A stretch of DNA of 64,000 nucleotides, taken from positions 219,218 to 283,217 of the forward strand of contig NZ_JAGFNU010000004.1 in assembly GCF_018457175.1 (NCBI RefSeq), given 5' to 3'. Within the stretch, counting starts at the first letter, position 1. The number at the start of each line of letters is the position of its first letter. Of the stretch, positions 17,566 to 26,076 are shown piece by piece. This DNA is from Pseudohalocynthiibacter aestuariivivens (GTDB lineage Bacteria; Pseudomonadota; Alphaproteobacteria; Rhodobacterales; Rhodobacteraceae). A program made the position numbers and the translations under genes. Under the pieces are notes generated by a model. The model saw nothing but the letters and a program-made list of their open reading frames with translations. It did no database searches and had not been told where the DNA came from.

Positions 17566-17958
17566 ATGCCCGATTCCCAAGCTACTTTCAATCGTCCGGT
17601 TCGCCCCGCGATGTTGCGCGGCTGGCGCCGCCGCTGCCCTAAATGTGGCTCAGGCCCATTACTTAGCGGCTATCTCAAGGTGCGAGCAACCTGTCCGGTA
17701 TGCGATGAAGAATTACATCATCACCGCGCGGATGACGGACCGGCATACCTTACTATTTTGATCGTGGGTCACATCCTGGCCCCCCTTATCCTCATAATCT
17801 ATACACAATACCGACCCGAACCTATGGTCTTAGCCAGCAGTTTCTCAGTAGGGTGTGTCGCGCTGTCGCTTTATCTTTTACCCCGCTTAAAAGGTGCAAT
17901 CGTTGGGTTGCAGTGGGCAAAGCGGATGCACGGCTTCGGGAAAACGGTAAACGTCTAG
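17566..17958 (+). CDS. DUF983 family membrane protein
   Basis: 130 residues from the ATG at 17566. The upstream in-frame ATG at 17530 gives an extension without similarity. The N-terminal zinc-ribbon-like part has RCPKCGSGPLLSGYLK and CPVCDEELHHHRADDGPAY, followed by two membrane segments (about 70-90 and 95-115). DUF983 proteins are small inner-membrane proteins of unknown role, common near cytochrome oxidase or NUDIX genes in Rhodobacteraceae. The NUDIX gene follows after 25 bases. Confidence 0.86.
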   Translation: MPDSQATFNRPVRPAMLRGWRRRCPKCGSGPLLSGYLKVRATCPVCDEELHHHRADDGPAYLTILIVGHILAPLILIIYTQYRPEPMVLASSFSVGCVALSLYLLPRLKGAIVGLQWAKRMHGFGKTVNV

Positions 17959-17983
17959 TCAGATCTGAATATCGGAGGAATGA

Positions 17984-18676
17984 ATGGACAAAACCGCGAT
18001 CCGAAACGCCGCTACCGTAATTCTGCTGCGTGACAAAACAACGAACCCACGCGTGCTCATGGGGCAACGTGGGGCCAAAGCTGCATTCATGCCTAACAAA
18101 TTCGTTTTCCCCGGTGGTGCGGTTGACCCGGACGATGCACAGATACCTTTGGCAAGCACCATGTCAAACACCTGCCTGACACGTCTGGCAGAAGATGCCG
18201 ACCCAGCACTTGTTCCGGCCTTGCAGACTGCGGCAATACGCGAAGTCTGGGAAGAAACAGGCCTTATTCTCGGAGCACAAAGCAGATGGCATACAGCACC
18301 CCCCGAAGATTGGGTTGATTTCGCGGCAACCGGCCATGTGCCTTCCGCTGCAGGGTTCACGTTTGTGTTTCGGGCCATCACCCCTCCGGGTCGGCCACGC
18401 CGGTTTGACGCCCGTTTCTTTTTAGCCGACGCCGCCCATATTCAGGGTGACCCGGATGATTTCTCTCGCGCCTCAGAAGAATTGTCTCAATTGCAGTGGA
18501 TACCGTTGGAAGAAGTGCGCAGTTTCAACTTGCCGTTTATCACCGAAGTTGTACTGGCAGAGATTGCCGCTCTGGCGAATGAAGAGACACAGCCAGAAAG
18601 TGTTCCGTTCTTTAAGAATGACGACGAAGAGAGCCTGTTTCTAAGACTAGGGCGAAAGAGCCCGCTAAGCCAGTAA
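17984..18676 (+). CDS. NUDIX hydrolase with long insertion in the Nudix box
   Basis: 230 residues. The start has a GGAGG ribosome site. The Nudix motif is split: FPGGAVDPDD (about 43-52) and AAIREVWEETGL (about 83-94) lie far apart, as in the NUDT19/NUDT7-like subfamily, which hydrolyses nucleoside diphosphate-linked compounds such as acyl-CoA. Catalytic Glu residues in REVWEE are present. It is probably cotranscribed with the DUF983 gene. Its last 12 bases overlap the 3' end of the convergent DMT transporter gene. Confidence 0.85.
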   Translation: MDKTAIRNAATVILLRDKTTNPRVLMGQRGAKAAFMPNKFVFPGGAVDPDDAQIPLASTMSNTCLTRLAEDADPALVPALQTAAIREVWEETGLILGAQSRWHTAPPEDWVDFAATGHVPSAAGFTFVFRAITPPGRPRRFDARFFLADAAHIQGDPDDFSRASEELSQLQWIPLEEVRSFNLPFITEVVLAEIAALANEETQPESVPFFKNDDEESLFLRLGRKSPLSQ

Positions 18677-19585
18677 ATCGCTTGTTGCGAGGATCAGAAG
18701 CAGAATACTTACAGTTATGAACCCCATCGCAAGAAGCTCGCGGCGGCTGGTTTTTTCGTGAAATACGAAGACACCTGCAATAAAGCTGAACAATAATTCG
18801 ATCTGGCCCAATGCCTTTACGTAGGCAGCGTTTTGTAGTGAAAACGCCGCGAACCAGCAAAAGCTGCCAATCATGCTTGTCAAACCAACAAGCCCCGCAA
18901 CGCGCCAGTGACGCAGCACACGGCTGATTTCACCCTGTTCGCGCAACCGCAGCCACACAGCCATAACAAGTGTTTGAAAGGTAGCGACAATTGCTAGCGT
19001 AAAGCCCGCGCGCAGAATAAAGTCATCAAGACCAAGTGACAGGGTCGCCCCACGATAGCCGGTTGCAGATACGGCAAACAGGATGCCCGAAAGCAGTCCC
19101 AAACCTGCCGCACGATTGAACATTCTTTTGTACCAGCGTCCAGTTGCCCCTTTGGGCGGATCAGACAAAAGTACGACCCCGATGAACCCTACAGCGATCG
19201 CCATAAGACCCCAAAAAGAAACTCCTTCGCCAAGAACAATTAAGCCGAGAAGGGCAGTTTGAACCACCTCGGTTTTCTTAAATGTAATCCCGACAGCAAA
19301 GTTTCTTTCAGCAAATAACGCGACAACACACATTGTCGCCAAAATCTGCGCCAGCCCGCCGCTAAGCGCGAAGGCCCAGAACCGCAACGGCAGCGCCGTT
19401 ACGGCTTGCCCCGTTACATTCATATAAACGAAAATCAGTATCGCTACCAGCGGAGCGGAGTAGATAAATCGCGCAAATGTCGCGCCCGCCGTCGAAAGTT
19501 GTGTCGCTTTGAGGTGCTTTTGCAGCATGAATCGCAAATTTTGCGAAAACGCCGCGGCAATCGATATGGGTATCCAAAGCTCCAT
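18665..19585 (-). CDS. DMT-superfamily (EamA) transporter
   Basis: 306 residues with about ten hydrophobic segments arranged as two EamA repeats. The N-terminal repeat begins MELWIPISIAAAFSQNLRFMLQKHL. The C-terminal one contains GLVGLTSMIGSFCWFAAFSL and IELLFSFIAGVFVFHEK, the typical end-of-domain motif. It is an inner-membrane metabolite exporter or importer whose substrate cannot be read from sequence. A GAGGCGG ribosome site precedes the ATG at 19585. The desaturase gene lies 38 bases upstream on the same strand. Confidence 0.88.
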   Translation of the reverse strand: MELWIPISIAAAFSQNLRFMLQKHLKATQLSTAGATFARFIYSAPLVAILIFVYMNVTGQAVTALPLRFWAFALSGGLAQILATMCVVALFAERNFAVGITFKKTEVVQTALLGLIVLGEGVSFWGLMAIAVGFIGVVLLSDPPKGATGRWYKRMFNRAAGLGLLSGILFAVSATGYRGATLSLGLDDFILRAGFTLAIVATFQTLVMAVWLRLREQGEISRVLRHWRVAGLVGLTSMIGSFCWFAAFSLQNAAYVKALGQIELLFSFIAGVFVFHEKTSRRELLAMGFITVSILLLILATSDLLA

Positions 19586-19623
19586 ACCGCCTCGTTACAG
19601 AAGGCGTTCGAATTGTCGAGACC

Positions 19624-20529
19624 TTAACGCCGCCAAAACGGATGCGGAACATCATCTTTTCTACGAAAGAAATGTTTGCGAAACACTTCGCCGTAAGACC
19701 GGTACAAATAGTTTTCATTACGTTTCAGGTACCGATCTTTGTTCTGCGCATAAAGTTGCGGCAGCTTGTACCAAGGGACGGCCGGATGCATGTGATGCAC
19801 GACGTGAAGGTTATTGTTCAGGAAAATCAGGGCCAGTGGGCCTTTGTCTTCGATAATCACTGTACGGCCACCGACATGTTCATGCGCGCGGTGTTCCAGA
19901 AAGGTCCGGATCTTAAGGATCGCCAGACCTGAGTAAGCCGCAAGCACATAAAGCCAGAACGGAACCTCTGCGACATAGAAAAGCCAAAATAACACGGGCA
20001 CCAAACCAACAAAATGCCAGACCCAGCCCATAAGGGCAGTTCTGTCACCCGCGCGGATCAACCGCCAATCACCCTTTACAAAATATATTTGCGCGATGAT
20101 CGGCCCGATAAGCATTCGGCCCAGCAAGGTGTTGTTCAGGTTCAGGACAACCTGCTGCCATCTTGGCAAATAGTTCCACACCTTGGGGTCCATGTAGTTC
20201 GATTCAGGATCATCATAAGGGTCTGTCAGGATCGAATCCTGATGGTGCGCCAGATGCAAATCCCTGAACCGCATATAGGGGATGAACAACCCGATTGCCG
20301 GAAAAACGAGCGCCTCGCTTAGCGCCCTGCTGCGCAAGGGGTGGCCATGCAAAACTTCGTGCTGTAACGAAGAATGGAGTGCAAGAGCAAAGGTGAGCGT
20401 TGCGTAAGACAACCACAGAGACAGCGATGCGACAACCGTGCAGCCAAGCAACCAAAGACCGTAACACAGGATGATCAGCAGTAATGTTTGCCATTCCACC
20501 AAAATCCGGCGCGGTGCGTGTTCAGCCAT
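19624..20529 (-). CDS. Fatty acid desaturase family membrane enzyme
   Basis: 301 residues from the ATG at 20529 (AAGGGAA ribosome site). The three His boxes of membrane di-iron desaturases/hydroxylases are present: HEVLHGHPL (about 55-63), HLAHHQD (about 91-97) and HVVHHMHPAVPW (about 236-247). There are about four membrane segments. It should introduce a double bond or hydroxyl into a lipid or carotenoid using O2. Substrate choice (fatty acid versus carotenoid) cannot be decided. It overlaps the DUF2061 gene by eight bases. Confidence 0.87.
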   Translation of the reverse strand: MAEHAPRRILVEWQTLLLIILCYGLWLLGCTVVASLSLWLSYATLTFALALHSSLQHEVLHGHPLRSRALSEALVFPAIGLFIPYMRFRDLHLAHHQDSILTDPYDDPESNYMDPKVWNYLPRWQQVVLNLNNTLLGRMLIGPIIAQIYFVKGDWRLIRAGDRTALMGWVWHFVGLVPVLFWLFYVAEVPFWLYVLAAYSGLAILKIRTFLEHRAHEHVGGRTVIIEDKGPLALIFLNNNLHVVHHMHPAVPWYKLPQLYAQNKDRYLKRNENYLYRSYGEVFRKHFFRRKDDVPHPFWRR

Positions 20530-20749
20530 TGCGTTCCCTTTGTACAAGTGTCGCCCGTCCCCAACTGATGCGGTTCCACAAACGTTCATATGCAAGATAA
20601 GACAAAAACCCGACCGTCGCATTGATCAGGGCCAACAAACTACCAATGCTGAAAGATCCAGTGATCAGAAATCCAATCAGCGCCATCGTCGCAAGACCCA
20701 TCCCCTGCCATCCGATCGCCTTGACCCATGTTCGCCTTTTCGTGTCCAT
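20522..20749 (-). CDS. DUF2061 small membrane protein
   Basis: 75 residues with two membrane segments (about 15-32 and 36-53) in the DUF2061 pattern KRRTWVKAIGWQGMGLATMA then YERLWNRISWGR. The function is unknown, and the family often appears beside sulfur or lipid genes. Its stop overlaps the desaturase start, so the two are translationally coupled and may act on the same membrane process. The divergent XRE regulator begins 108 bases away, which suggests shared control. Confidence 0.8.
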   Translation of the reverse strand: MDTKRRTWVKAIGWQGMGLATMALIGFLITGSFSIGSLLALINATVGFLSYLAYERLWNRISWGRATLVQRERNG

Positions 20750-20857
20750 TTTTTCTCGGTTTTTCGTTGGTTACACATTTCTCTATCCCCTAATCACGGA
20801 TGCGTGTATTACGGGAATACAAAACAAAAACTAAACATTGTTGGATTTATTAACCAA

Positions 20858-21718
20858 ATGCCAGAAAAAACAGACAAGAGGGACCGTGCATTGTTGTTTC
20901 GCCAACGTTTGAGCGAAGCCTTCTCTGTTTCAAGCCTCAATCAAAGCTCTCTGGCACGGCGTGTCGGTGTAGACAGGTCGACTATTTCGCAACTACTGGC
21001 GGGTGGCGGAACAAGGCTGCCAAACGCGCAAGTCGTTGGTGAATGCGCCGCAGCCCTGGGTGTCTCTGCTGATTGGTTATTGGGTCTGACGGACCATCCT
21101 GACCAAGCCGCTGACCTCATCGCAGCCTCTGTTTCGATGACGGCAGCGCCGCGCGCATTGGTCGACGAACAGATATTTGCCTGGCATCAGGAAGCCATCG
21201 GTTACAAAATTCGCCATGTCCCCGCAACTTTGCCGGACATGATAAAAACCAGGTCGATGCTAAGTTGGGAATATCAGCCGCAACTGGGCCGCACCACGGA
21301 TCAGGCAATTGGTGCCTCTGAGGACCGCCTGAACCTTATGCGTTCCGCACAATCGGACTACGAAATCGCGCTACCATTGCACGAGCTTGAGTCTTTCACG
21401 CATGCCGAAGGATACTACCGGGATTTGCCGCTAGAATTACGTCTTGAGCAAATCGACTGGATGCTGGCCCTGCATGACCAGTTTTACCCTCGTCTGCGAA
21501 TATATCTCTTTGATGCGCGTCGGCTTTATTCATCGCCGGTTACCATTTTTGGCCCGCTTCTGGCGGTGCTCTACCTTGGGCGAAGTTATTTGGCGTTCCG
21601 CGAAAAAGAACGGGTCGCAGCAATCAGTCAGCATTTTGACGGGCTGGTCCGGGAGGCTGTCGTAAGTTCAAATGACCTTCCCGATAAGCTTTTGGAATTG
21701 CGTGCAGACATCGTTTGA
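20858..21718 (+). CDS. XRE-family transcriptional regulator with large effector domain
   Basis: 286 residues from the ATG at 20858. The frame extends upstream, but that part overlaps the divergent gene. The N-terminal helix-turn-helix reads SSLARRVGVDRSTISQLLAG (about 28-47), ending with the ADWLLGLTDHP typical of XRE proteins. The remaining 200 residues have no domain I can name but contain EYQPQLGRTTDQAIGAS and an LYLGRSYLAFREKE helix. It is divergent from DUF2061-desaturase and is the natural candidate regulator of that pair. Confidence 0.83.
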   Translation: MPEKTDKRDRALLFRQRLSEAFSVSSLNQSSLARRVGVDRSTISQLLAGGGTRLPNAQVVGECAAALGVSADWLLGLTDHPDQAADLIAASVSMTAAPRALVDEQIFAWHQEAIGYKIRHVPATLPDMIKTRSMLSWEYQPQLGRTTDQAIGASEDRLNLMRSAQSDYEIALPLHELESFTHAEGYYRDLPLELRLEQIDWMLALHDQFYPRLRIYLFDARRLYSSPVTIFGPLLAVLYLGRSYLAFREKERVAAISQHFDGLVREAVVSSNDLPDKLLELRADIV

Positions 21719-21725
21719 ATAGTGA

Positions 21726-21778
21726 AGCGCGTTCCGCGCTGTTCTTTCTGGCACTTCGTGCGGTTTTGCGCTCCGCGC
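21726..21778. terminator. Cluster of three GC-rich hairpins between convergent genes
   Basis: Three short hairpins in tandem: AGCGCG-TTC-CGCGCT (21726-21740, followed by GTTCTTTCT), GCAC-TTC-GTGC (21751-21761) and GCGC-TCC-GCGC (21768-21778). They sit between the 3' ends of the XRE regulator and the SDR gene, so they probably end transcription from both sides. Confidence 0.6.
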
Positions 21779-21827
21779 GGGGATATTTAAGGGATAAAGA
21801 AATTGGTTTCTGGTTCAAGTTCTGGGA

Positions 21828-22589
21828 TCAGACTTTTGGGTCTGGGTTTTCGGTATGTCCGTCTACTGCGATGACCTGACCCGAAACCAACCGCGCGGCA
21901 GGGCTGGCCAGAAACACCGCCATATTGGCAATATCCGCTGCCTCAACAAAACTGCGCATAGATGTACCGCTTGCGTAGCCTGCATAGACCTGATCACGTG
22001 TCATGCCCTTTGCGGTGGCCTCACGTTCAAGTACCCCTTCCATGCGTGGGCCTTCGACCGCACCTGGGCAAATCGCGTTTGCGCGAATTCCGAAGGGTCC
22101 AAGTTCCATCGCCAGCGTTTTCATCAGGCCGATCACAGCCCATTTTGCAGCCGCATAGGGCGCACGGTTTGGATAGCCGTAGATCCCCGCCGTCGAAGAG
22201 GTGAACACCATCGAACCGGAACCCGCCGCTTTCATGATGGGCGCTGCATATTTCGCCGCCAAAAAGGCCCCTTCCAAGTTGACGCTGACGCAAGCACGCC
22301 AGTCGTCTAAAGTGACGTCTTCGACAAGGGCTGTTGGCCCCGCGATCCCCGCATTCGCGCATAGAGCATCAAGGCCACCCCATGTTTCGCGGATTTCAGC
22401 GAAAAGGGCTGATACGCCAGCATCGTCGCTGGCATTAACGCAGGTGCCACGCCACCCCGCCGGCAAGGTTGCCAAAGCTACGGTATCAACATCGGTGACC
22501 CAGATCTGGTGCCCAGCCGAAGCGAAGGCTTCGGCCATAGCCCGGCCTATGCCGGATGCCCCTGCCGTGATCAGAACACGGTCGTTCAT
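21828..22589 (-). CDS. SDR-family NAD(P)-dependent oxidoreductase of the carnitine locus
   Basis: 253 residues. The cofactor motif is TAGASGIGRA (about 8-17), with NAG at CANAGIAG, the catalytic Ser in FTSSTAGIYG and Tyr-x3-Lys in YAAAKWAV (YxxxK). The C-terminus has the usual SGQVIAVDGH. It overlaps the carnitine dehydrogenase gene by four bases (22586-22589), so it is part of that operon. A role in handling a hydroxy- or keto-acid from carnitine or acetoacetate is plausible, but the substrate is not shown by sequence. Confidence 0.88.
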   Translation of the reverse strand: MNDRVLITAGASGIGRAMAEAFASAGHQIWVTDVDTVALATLPAGWRGTCVNASDDAGVSALFAEIRETWGGLDALCANAGIAGPTALVEDVTLDDWRACVSVNLEGAFLAAKYAAPIMKAAGSGSMVFTSSTAGIYGYPNRAPYAAAKWAVIGLMKTLAMELGPFGIRANAICPGAVEGPRMEGVLEREATAKGMTRDQVYAGYASGTSMRSFVEAADIANMAVFLASPAARLVSGQVIAVDGHTENPDPKV

Positions 22590-24043
22590 GCCTTCACCCC
22601 GATCACCCCTATCGCGCGGCCTATCCCTTCAGGACGTGGAAGTGCGGCATGCGCCGCGGCAACTTTGGCGAGTTTTTCTTCGATATGCGGAGCAGGGTTT
22701 GACGCACGACGGGTTTTTAGGCTGACATGTATCAACATCATCTCACCCGTGGCGACAAGACGGTCCCCCTCAAACATCTGATGGAACAGATGCATTTTTT
22801 TCCCTTCGCCCAAGACACATATCGTTTCGACGCGAATGCGCGCGCCTGCGTTTAACTCGTCGATGTAACGGATATGGGTTTCTGCGGTGAAATAGCTGCC
22901 GCCGTTTGCAATGTAGTCTTCATCACAGCCGACAAATTCCATGAATTTATCAGTTCCATCTCCGAAAGCCTGCACATAACGGGCTTCGTTCATGTGACCA
23001 TTGTAGTCTGTCCAGTCGAGCGGCACTGCACGTGAAACAGTAACAATGGGCTTTAACAGGTCAGGCTCCGCAGGCATCATCCGCTTGTCCTGCACCCTGA
23101 GCAAGGCCCCTGCCCCCCAGTCCTGCGTCTTGAGCGCCCGCATCATCGCAACAAGGTTATTGTCGCGAATGCGTTCGAGTTCACGGATAGTATAGGCACC
23201 TGATTGCGCGTCGGACTGATCGGCTATCATATCGACAAGTTCGTCTGTCAGTTCCGGCACATCCATCAGTTTGGTCCAGGGCCATTCAAGACAGGGGCCA
23301 AACTGGGCGATGAAATGCTTCATCCCAGCTTCGCCCCCCGCCACGCGGTAGGTTTCAAACAGCCCCATCTGTCCCCAGCGCAAGCCAAAACCGTAGCGGA
23401 TTGCGTTGTCGATTTCTTCGGTCGTGGCAATGCCATCCTTGATCAGCCAAAGTGCTTCGCGCCAGACTGCCTCAAGAAAACGATCTGCGATATGTGCATC
23501 GATCTCCTTCTTCAGGTGCAGTGGAAACATACCCAGTGACGTTATAATGTCTTTTGCCCGCTCAATCAGGGCCGCGTCATTTTTTTCGGTTGTAACCAGT
23601 TCAATCAGCGGCAACAGATAGACCGGGTTAAACGGGTGCGTCACCACGATTTGTGCAGGGCGCGTTGCGCAGCCCTGCAACTCCGACGGTTTAAAGCCTG
23701 AGGTGGATGAGCCGATCACGGCATCCGGCGAACAATGTTCCTGAAGGGTCTGATAGACCTTACGCTTAAGGTCCAATCTTTCCGGAACACTTTCCTGTAT
23801 CCAGTCAGATCCGGCGACTGCTTCGGAAATTGTCTCGTGAAAGCTGAGTTTACCTTCGGCAGGCATCGCAACATCCGACAAACCGGGCAAGGAGCGGCGG
23901 GCGTTGTCAAGAACTTCGCCGATCTTACGCTCTGCTTCCGGGTCAGGGTCAAAAACCCGTACGTCCCACCCCATGAGCAGGAACCGTGCCGCCCAGCCGC
24001 CACCAATTACACCACCGCCGACGATTGTCGCTCTCTTTGTCAT
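22586..24043 (-). CDS. lcdH: L-carnitine dehydrogenase fused to a hotdog thioesterase
   Basis: 485 residues in two parts. Residues 1 to about 320 form a 3-hydroxyacyl-CoA dehydrogenase-like protein: NAD loop VGGGVIGGGWAARFL, then SSTSGFKPSEL and VTHPFNPVYLLPLIELV. Residues from about 335 form a hotdog thioesterase starting LDWTDYNGHMNEARYVQAF. Carnitine dehydrogenase oxidises L-carnitine to 3-dehydrocarnitine. The fused thioesterase would free glycine betaine from betainyl-CoA made by the BKACE enzyme encoded 35 bases upstream. The fusion is known for this family in Rhodobacteraceae and Rhizobia. Confidence 0.9.
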   Translation of the reverse strand: MTKRATIVGGGVIGGGWAARFLLMGWDVRVFDPDPEAERKIGEVLDNARRSLPGLSDVAMPAEGKLSFHETISEAVAGSDWIQESVPERLDLKRKVYQTLQEHCSPDAVIGSSTSGFKPSELQGCATRPAQIVVTHPFNPVYLLPLIELVTTEKNDAALIERAKDIITSLGMFPLHLKKEIDAHIADRFLEAVWREALWLIKDGIATTEEIDNAIRYGFGLRWGQMGLFETYRVAGGEAGMKHFIAQFGPCLEWPWTKLMDVPELTDELVDMIADQSDAQSGAYTIRELERIRDNNLVAMMRALKTQDWGAGALLRVQDKRMMPAEPDLLKPIVTVSRAVPLDWTDYNGHMNEARYVQAFGDGTDKFMEFVGCDEDYIANGGSYFTAETHIRYIDELNAGARIRVETICVLGEGKKMHLFHQMFEGDRLVATGEMMLIHVSLKTRRASNPAPHIEEKLAKVAAAHAALPRPEGIGRAIGVIGVKA

Positions 24044-24078
24044 TTTATTTCTCCGGTTTTCCTGTGTGGTGCCTTGCG

Positions 24079-24987
24079 TCAGACGGGTGCCCGCTTTTCA
24101 AGCCCGAGGTTCTTGCGAACGTCGTCCGGACCGATCACCTTTGCGCCCAGACCTTCGACAATATTGACCGCATTTTCGACCAGATCGGCATTGGTTACCA
24201 GATTGCCGCGCCCAAGCATCAGGTTGTCTTCAAGGCCAACCCGCACGTTACCCCCGGCAAGCACAGAAGCCGCAACATAGGGCATCTGACTGCGCCCCAG
24301 CCCAAAGGCCGAAAAGGTCCAACCGTCCGGCACATTGTTTACCATTGCCATGAAAGTATTGAGGTCATCCGGTGCGCCCCAGGGAACACCCATGCAAAGC
24401 TGCACCAGCGCAGGGCTGTCCAGAACGCCATCTTTGACAAGCTGCTTGGCATACCAAAGATGACCAGTGTCAAATGCCTCAATCTCTGGCTTAACACCAA
24501 GATCGGTCATCATCCGCCCCATGGCTTGCAACATGCCGGGGGTGTTGGTCATCACATAGTCGGCTTCTGCAAAGTTCATTGTGCCGCAATCAAGTGTGCA
24601 AATCTCTGGCAGGCATTCCGCAACATGGGCAACACGTTCCTCCGCGCTAACCATATCGGTTCCGCCTGCCAAAGGTAGCGGGCTGTTTGGCCCACCAAAA
24701 ATGATATCGCCGCCCATGCCAGCCGTCAGGTTCAGAACCATATCGACCTCAGCGTCGCGGATACGGTCTGTCAGTTCCCGGTAATACTCAAGCTTGCGTG
24801 ATGGCACCCCGGTTTCCGGGTCACGCACGTGGCAATGCACAACTGCTGCACCTGCCTTGGCCGCTGCAATCGCACTATCGGCAATATCCTTAGGCGAACG
24901 GGGCACATGCGGGCTACGGTCTTGCGTACTGCCCGAACCGGTGATGGCGCAGGTGATAAAAACATCTTTGTTCATGGCGAGTGGCAT
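24079..24987 (-). CDS. BKACE (DUF849) dehydrocarnitine cleavage enzyme
   Basis: 302 residues of the beta-keto acid cleavage family: FITCAITGSGSTQDRSPHVP at the start, the zinc-binding HCHVRDPETG (about 48-57) and the catalytic-site segment LNLTAGMGGD. With acetyl-CoA it cleaves 3-dehydrocarnitine to betainyl-CoA and acetoacetate. The substrate assignment rests on its place between carnitine dehydrogenase and a GlxA-type regulator. The GAGGAG ribosome site supports the ATG at 24987. Confidence 0.88.
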   Translation of the reverse strand: MPLAMNKDVFITCAITGSGSTQDRSPHVPRSPKDIADSAIAAAKAGAAVVHCHVRDPETGVPSRKLEYYRELTDRIRDAEVDMVLNLTAGMGGDIIFGGPNSPLPLAGGTDMVSAEERVAHVAECLPEICTLDCGTMNFAEADYVMTNTPGMLQAMGRMMTDLGVKPEIEAFDTGHLWYAKQLVKDGVLDSPALVQLCMGVPWGAPDDLNTFMAMVNNVPDGWTFSAFGLGRSQMPYVAASVLAGGNVRVGLEDNLMLGRGNLVTNADLVENAVNIVEGLGAKVIGPDDVRKNLGLEKRAPV

Positions 24988-25033
24988 GACGAATCTCCTC
25001 TTTCGTTCCGCTGATCATGTGGGACTTGCGCAA

Positions 25034-26050
25034 ATGAGCTTTACAATTTACGAAACATATTTGATGAAAACCGAAAATCAGATATTTTTGCGAACACCCG
25101 AGACACTCTCGGTTGCAATCCTGATATTACCAGATAGCAATACTCTGTCGCTTGCCGCCACGGTTGACCCGCTCCGCGCCGCAAACCGCCGCGCTGCAAA
25201 CCCGCTTTACCATTGGCAGTTCGTTTCTTTTGATGGCGGCGCCACGCACTTAACCAGCGGTATCTCTGTTGAGACATCTGTGCTGGAACAAGCTGCAACG
25301 GCTGACGCGCTCATCGTCGTTGCCGGGTTTAACCTTGAAAAACACGCTTCCCAATCCCGTATGCGGCGATTACGGCATGAACGCCGTAAATATCAAGCTG
25401 TAGGTGGTGTCGATGGCGGCAGTTGGATACTGGCGCGTGCCGGGCTGTTAGATGGGGTTACGGCCACAACCCATTGGGAAGACATCGAAACCTTTATGAC
25501 TCGCTTTCCCGAAATCGATACAGTCCGCGACCGCTACGTTATAGATGGCCGCTATTTCACAACGGGCGGGGCGTCGCCTTGTCTTGACATGATGTTGCAT
25601 CTCATTCGCTGCCGACAAGGGCCTGAGCTCGCACTTCGTGTCGCGAGCGCGTTCATCTACGACCCGCTTCATCCGGCAAGTGCGCCGCAAAGCCTTGTTT
25701 CTTCTGCGCGTCTTGAAATCACCGCCCCGGCTGTTGCGGCAGCTGTACGCAGAATGGAAACCGATATCGAAGATCCACCAACGATCACCGCGATAGCGCT
25801 GGGTATTGGCCTTTCCGCCCGTTCGCTTGAAACCGCGTTTCGCCAAACACTTGGCACCACACCCGGGCAGTTTTTCCTTGATCTGCGTCTGCAAGAGGCT
25901 CACCGCCTAGTGCAGGACAGCGATCTTACCTTGCAGGAAATCGCAATCCGCACCGGATTTGCCGCTCAGGCCACGTTTGCCCGCGCATTTCGCCGAAAAT
26001 TCGGGAAAACGGCAAGTGTGCTCAGACAACGCCCGCCTTCTTTATCCTGA
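25034..26050 (+). CDS. cdhR: GlxA-family AraC-type regulator of carnitine catabolism (CdhR-like)
   Basis: 338 residues from the ATG at 25034. A second in-frame ATG at 25064 without a ribosome site would give 328. The N-terminal DJ-1/PfpI-like amidotransferase fold has VAILILPDSNTLSLAATVDP and GGVDGGSWILARAGLL (nucleophile position not Cys). The C-terminal AraC domain has two helix-turn-helices, ending LQEIAIRTGFAAQATFARAFRRKFG. CdhR activates carnitine catabolism in Pseudomonas. Here it is divergent from the BKACE-lcdH-SDR operon with only 46 bases between starts, so its operator must lie within or very near them. Confidence 0.88.
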   Translation: MSFTIYETYLMKTENQIFLRTPETLSVAILILPDSNTLSLAATVDPLRAANRRAANPLYHWQFVSFDGGATHLTSGISVETSVLEQAATADALIVVAGFNLEKHASQSRMRRLRHERRKYQAVGGVDGGSWILARAGLLDGVTATTHWEDIETFMTRFPEIDTVRDRYVIDGRYFTTGGASPCLDMMLHLIRCRQGPELALRVASAFIYDPLHPASAPQSLVSSARLEITAPAVAAAVRRMETDIEDPPTITAIALGIGLSARSLETAFRQTLGTTPGQFFLDLRLQEAHRLVQDSDLTLQEIAIRTGFAAQATFARAFRRKFGKTASVLRQRPPSLS

Positions 26051-26076
26051 AAATATCCCCGCCGGAGGCATAAAAT

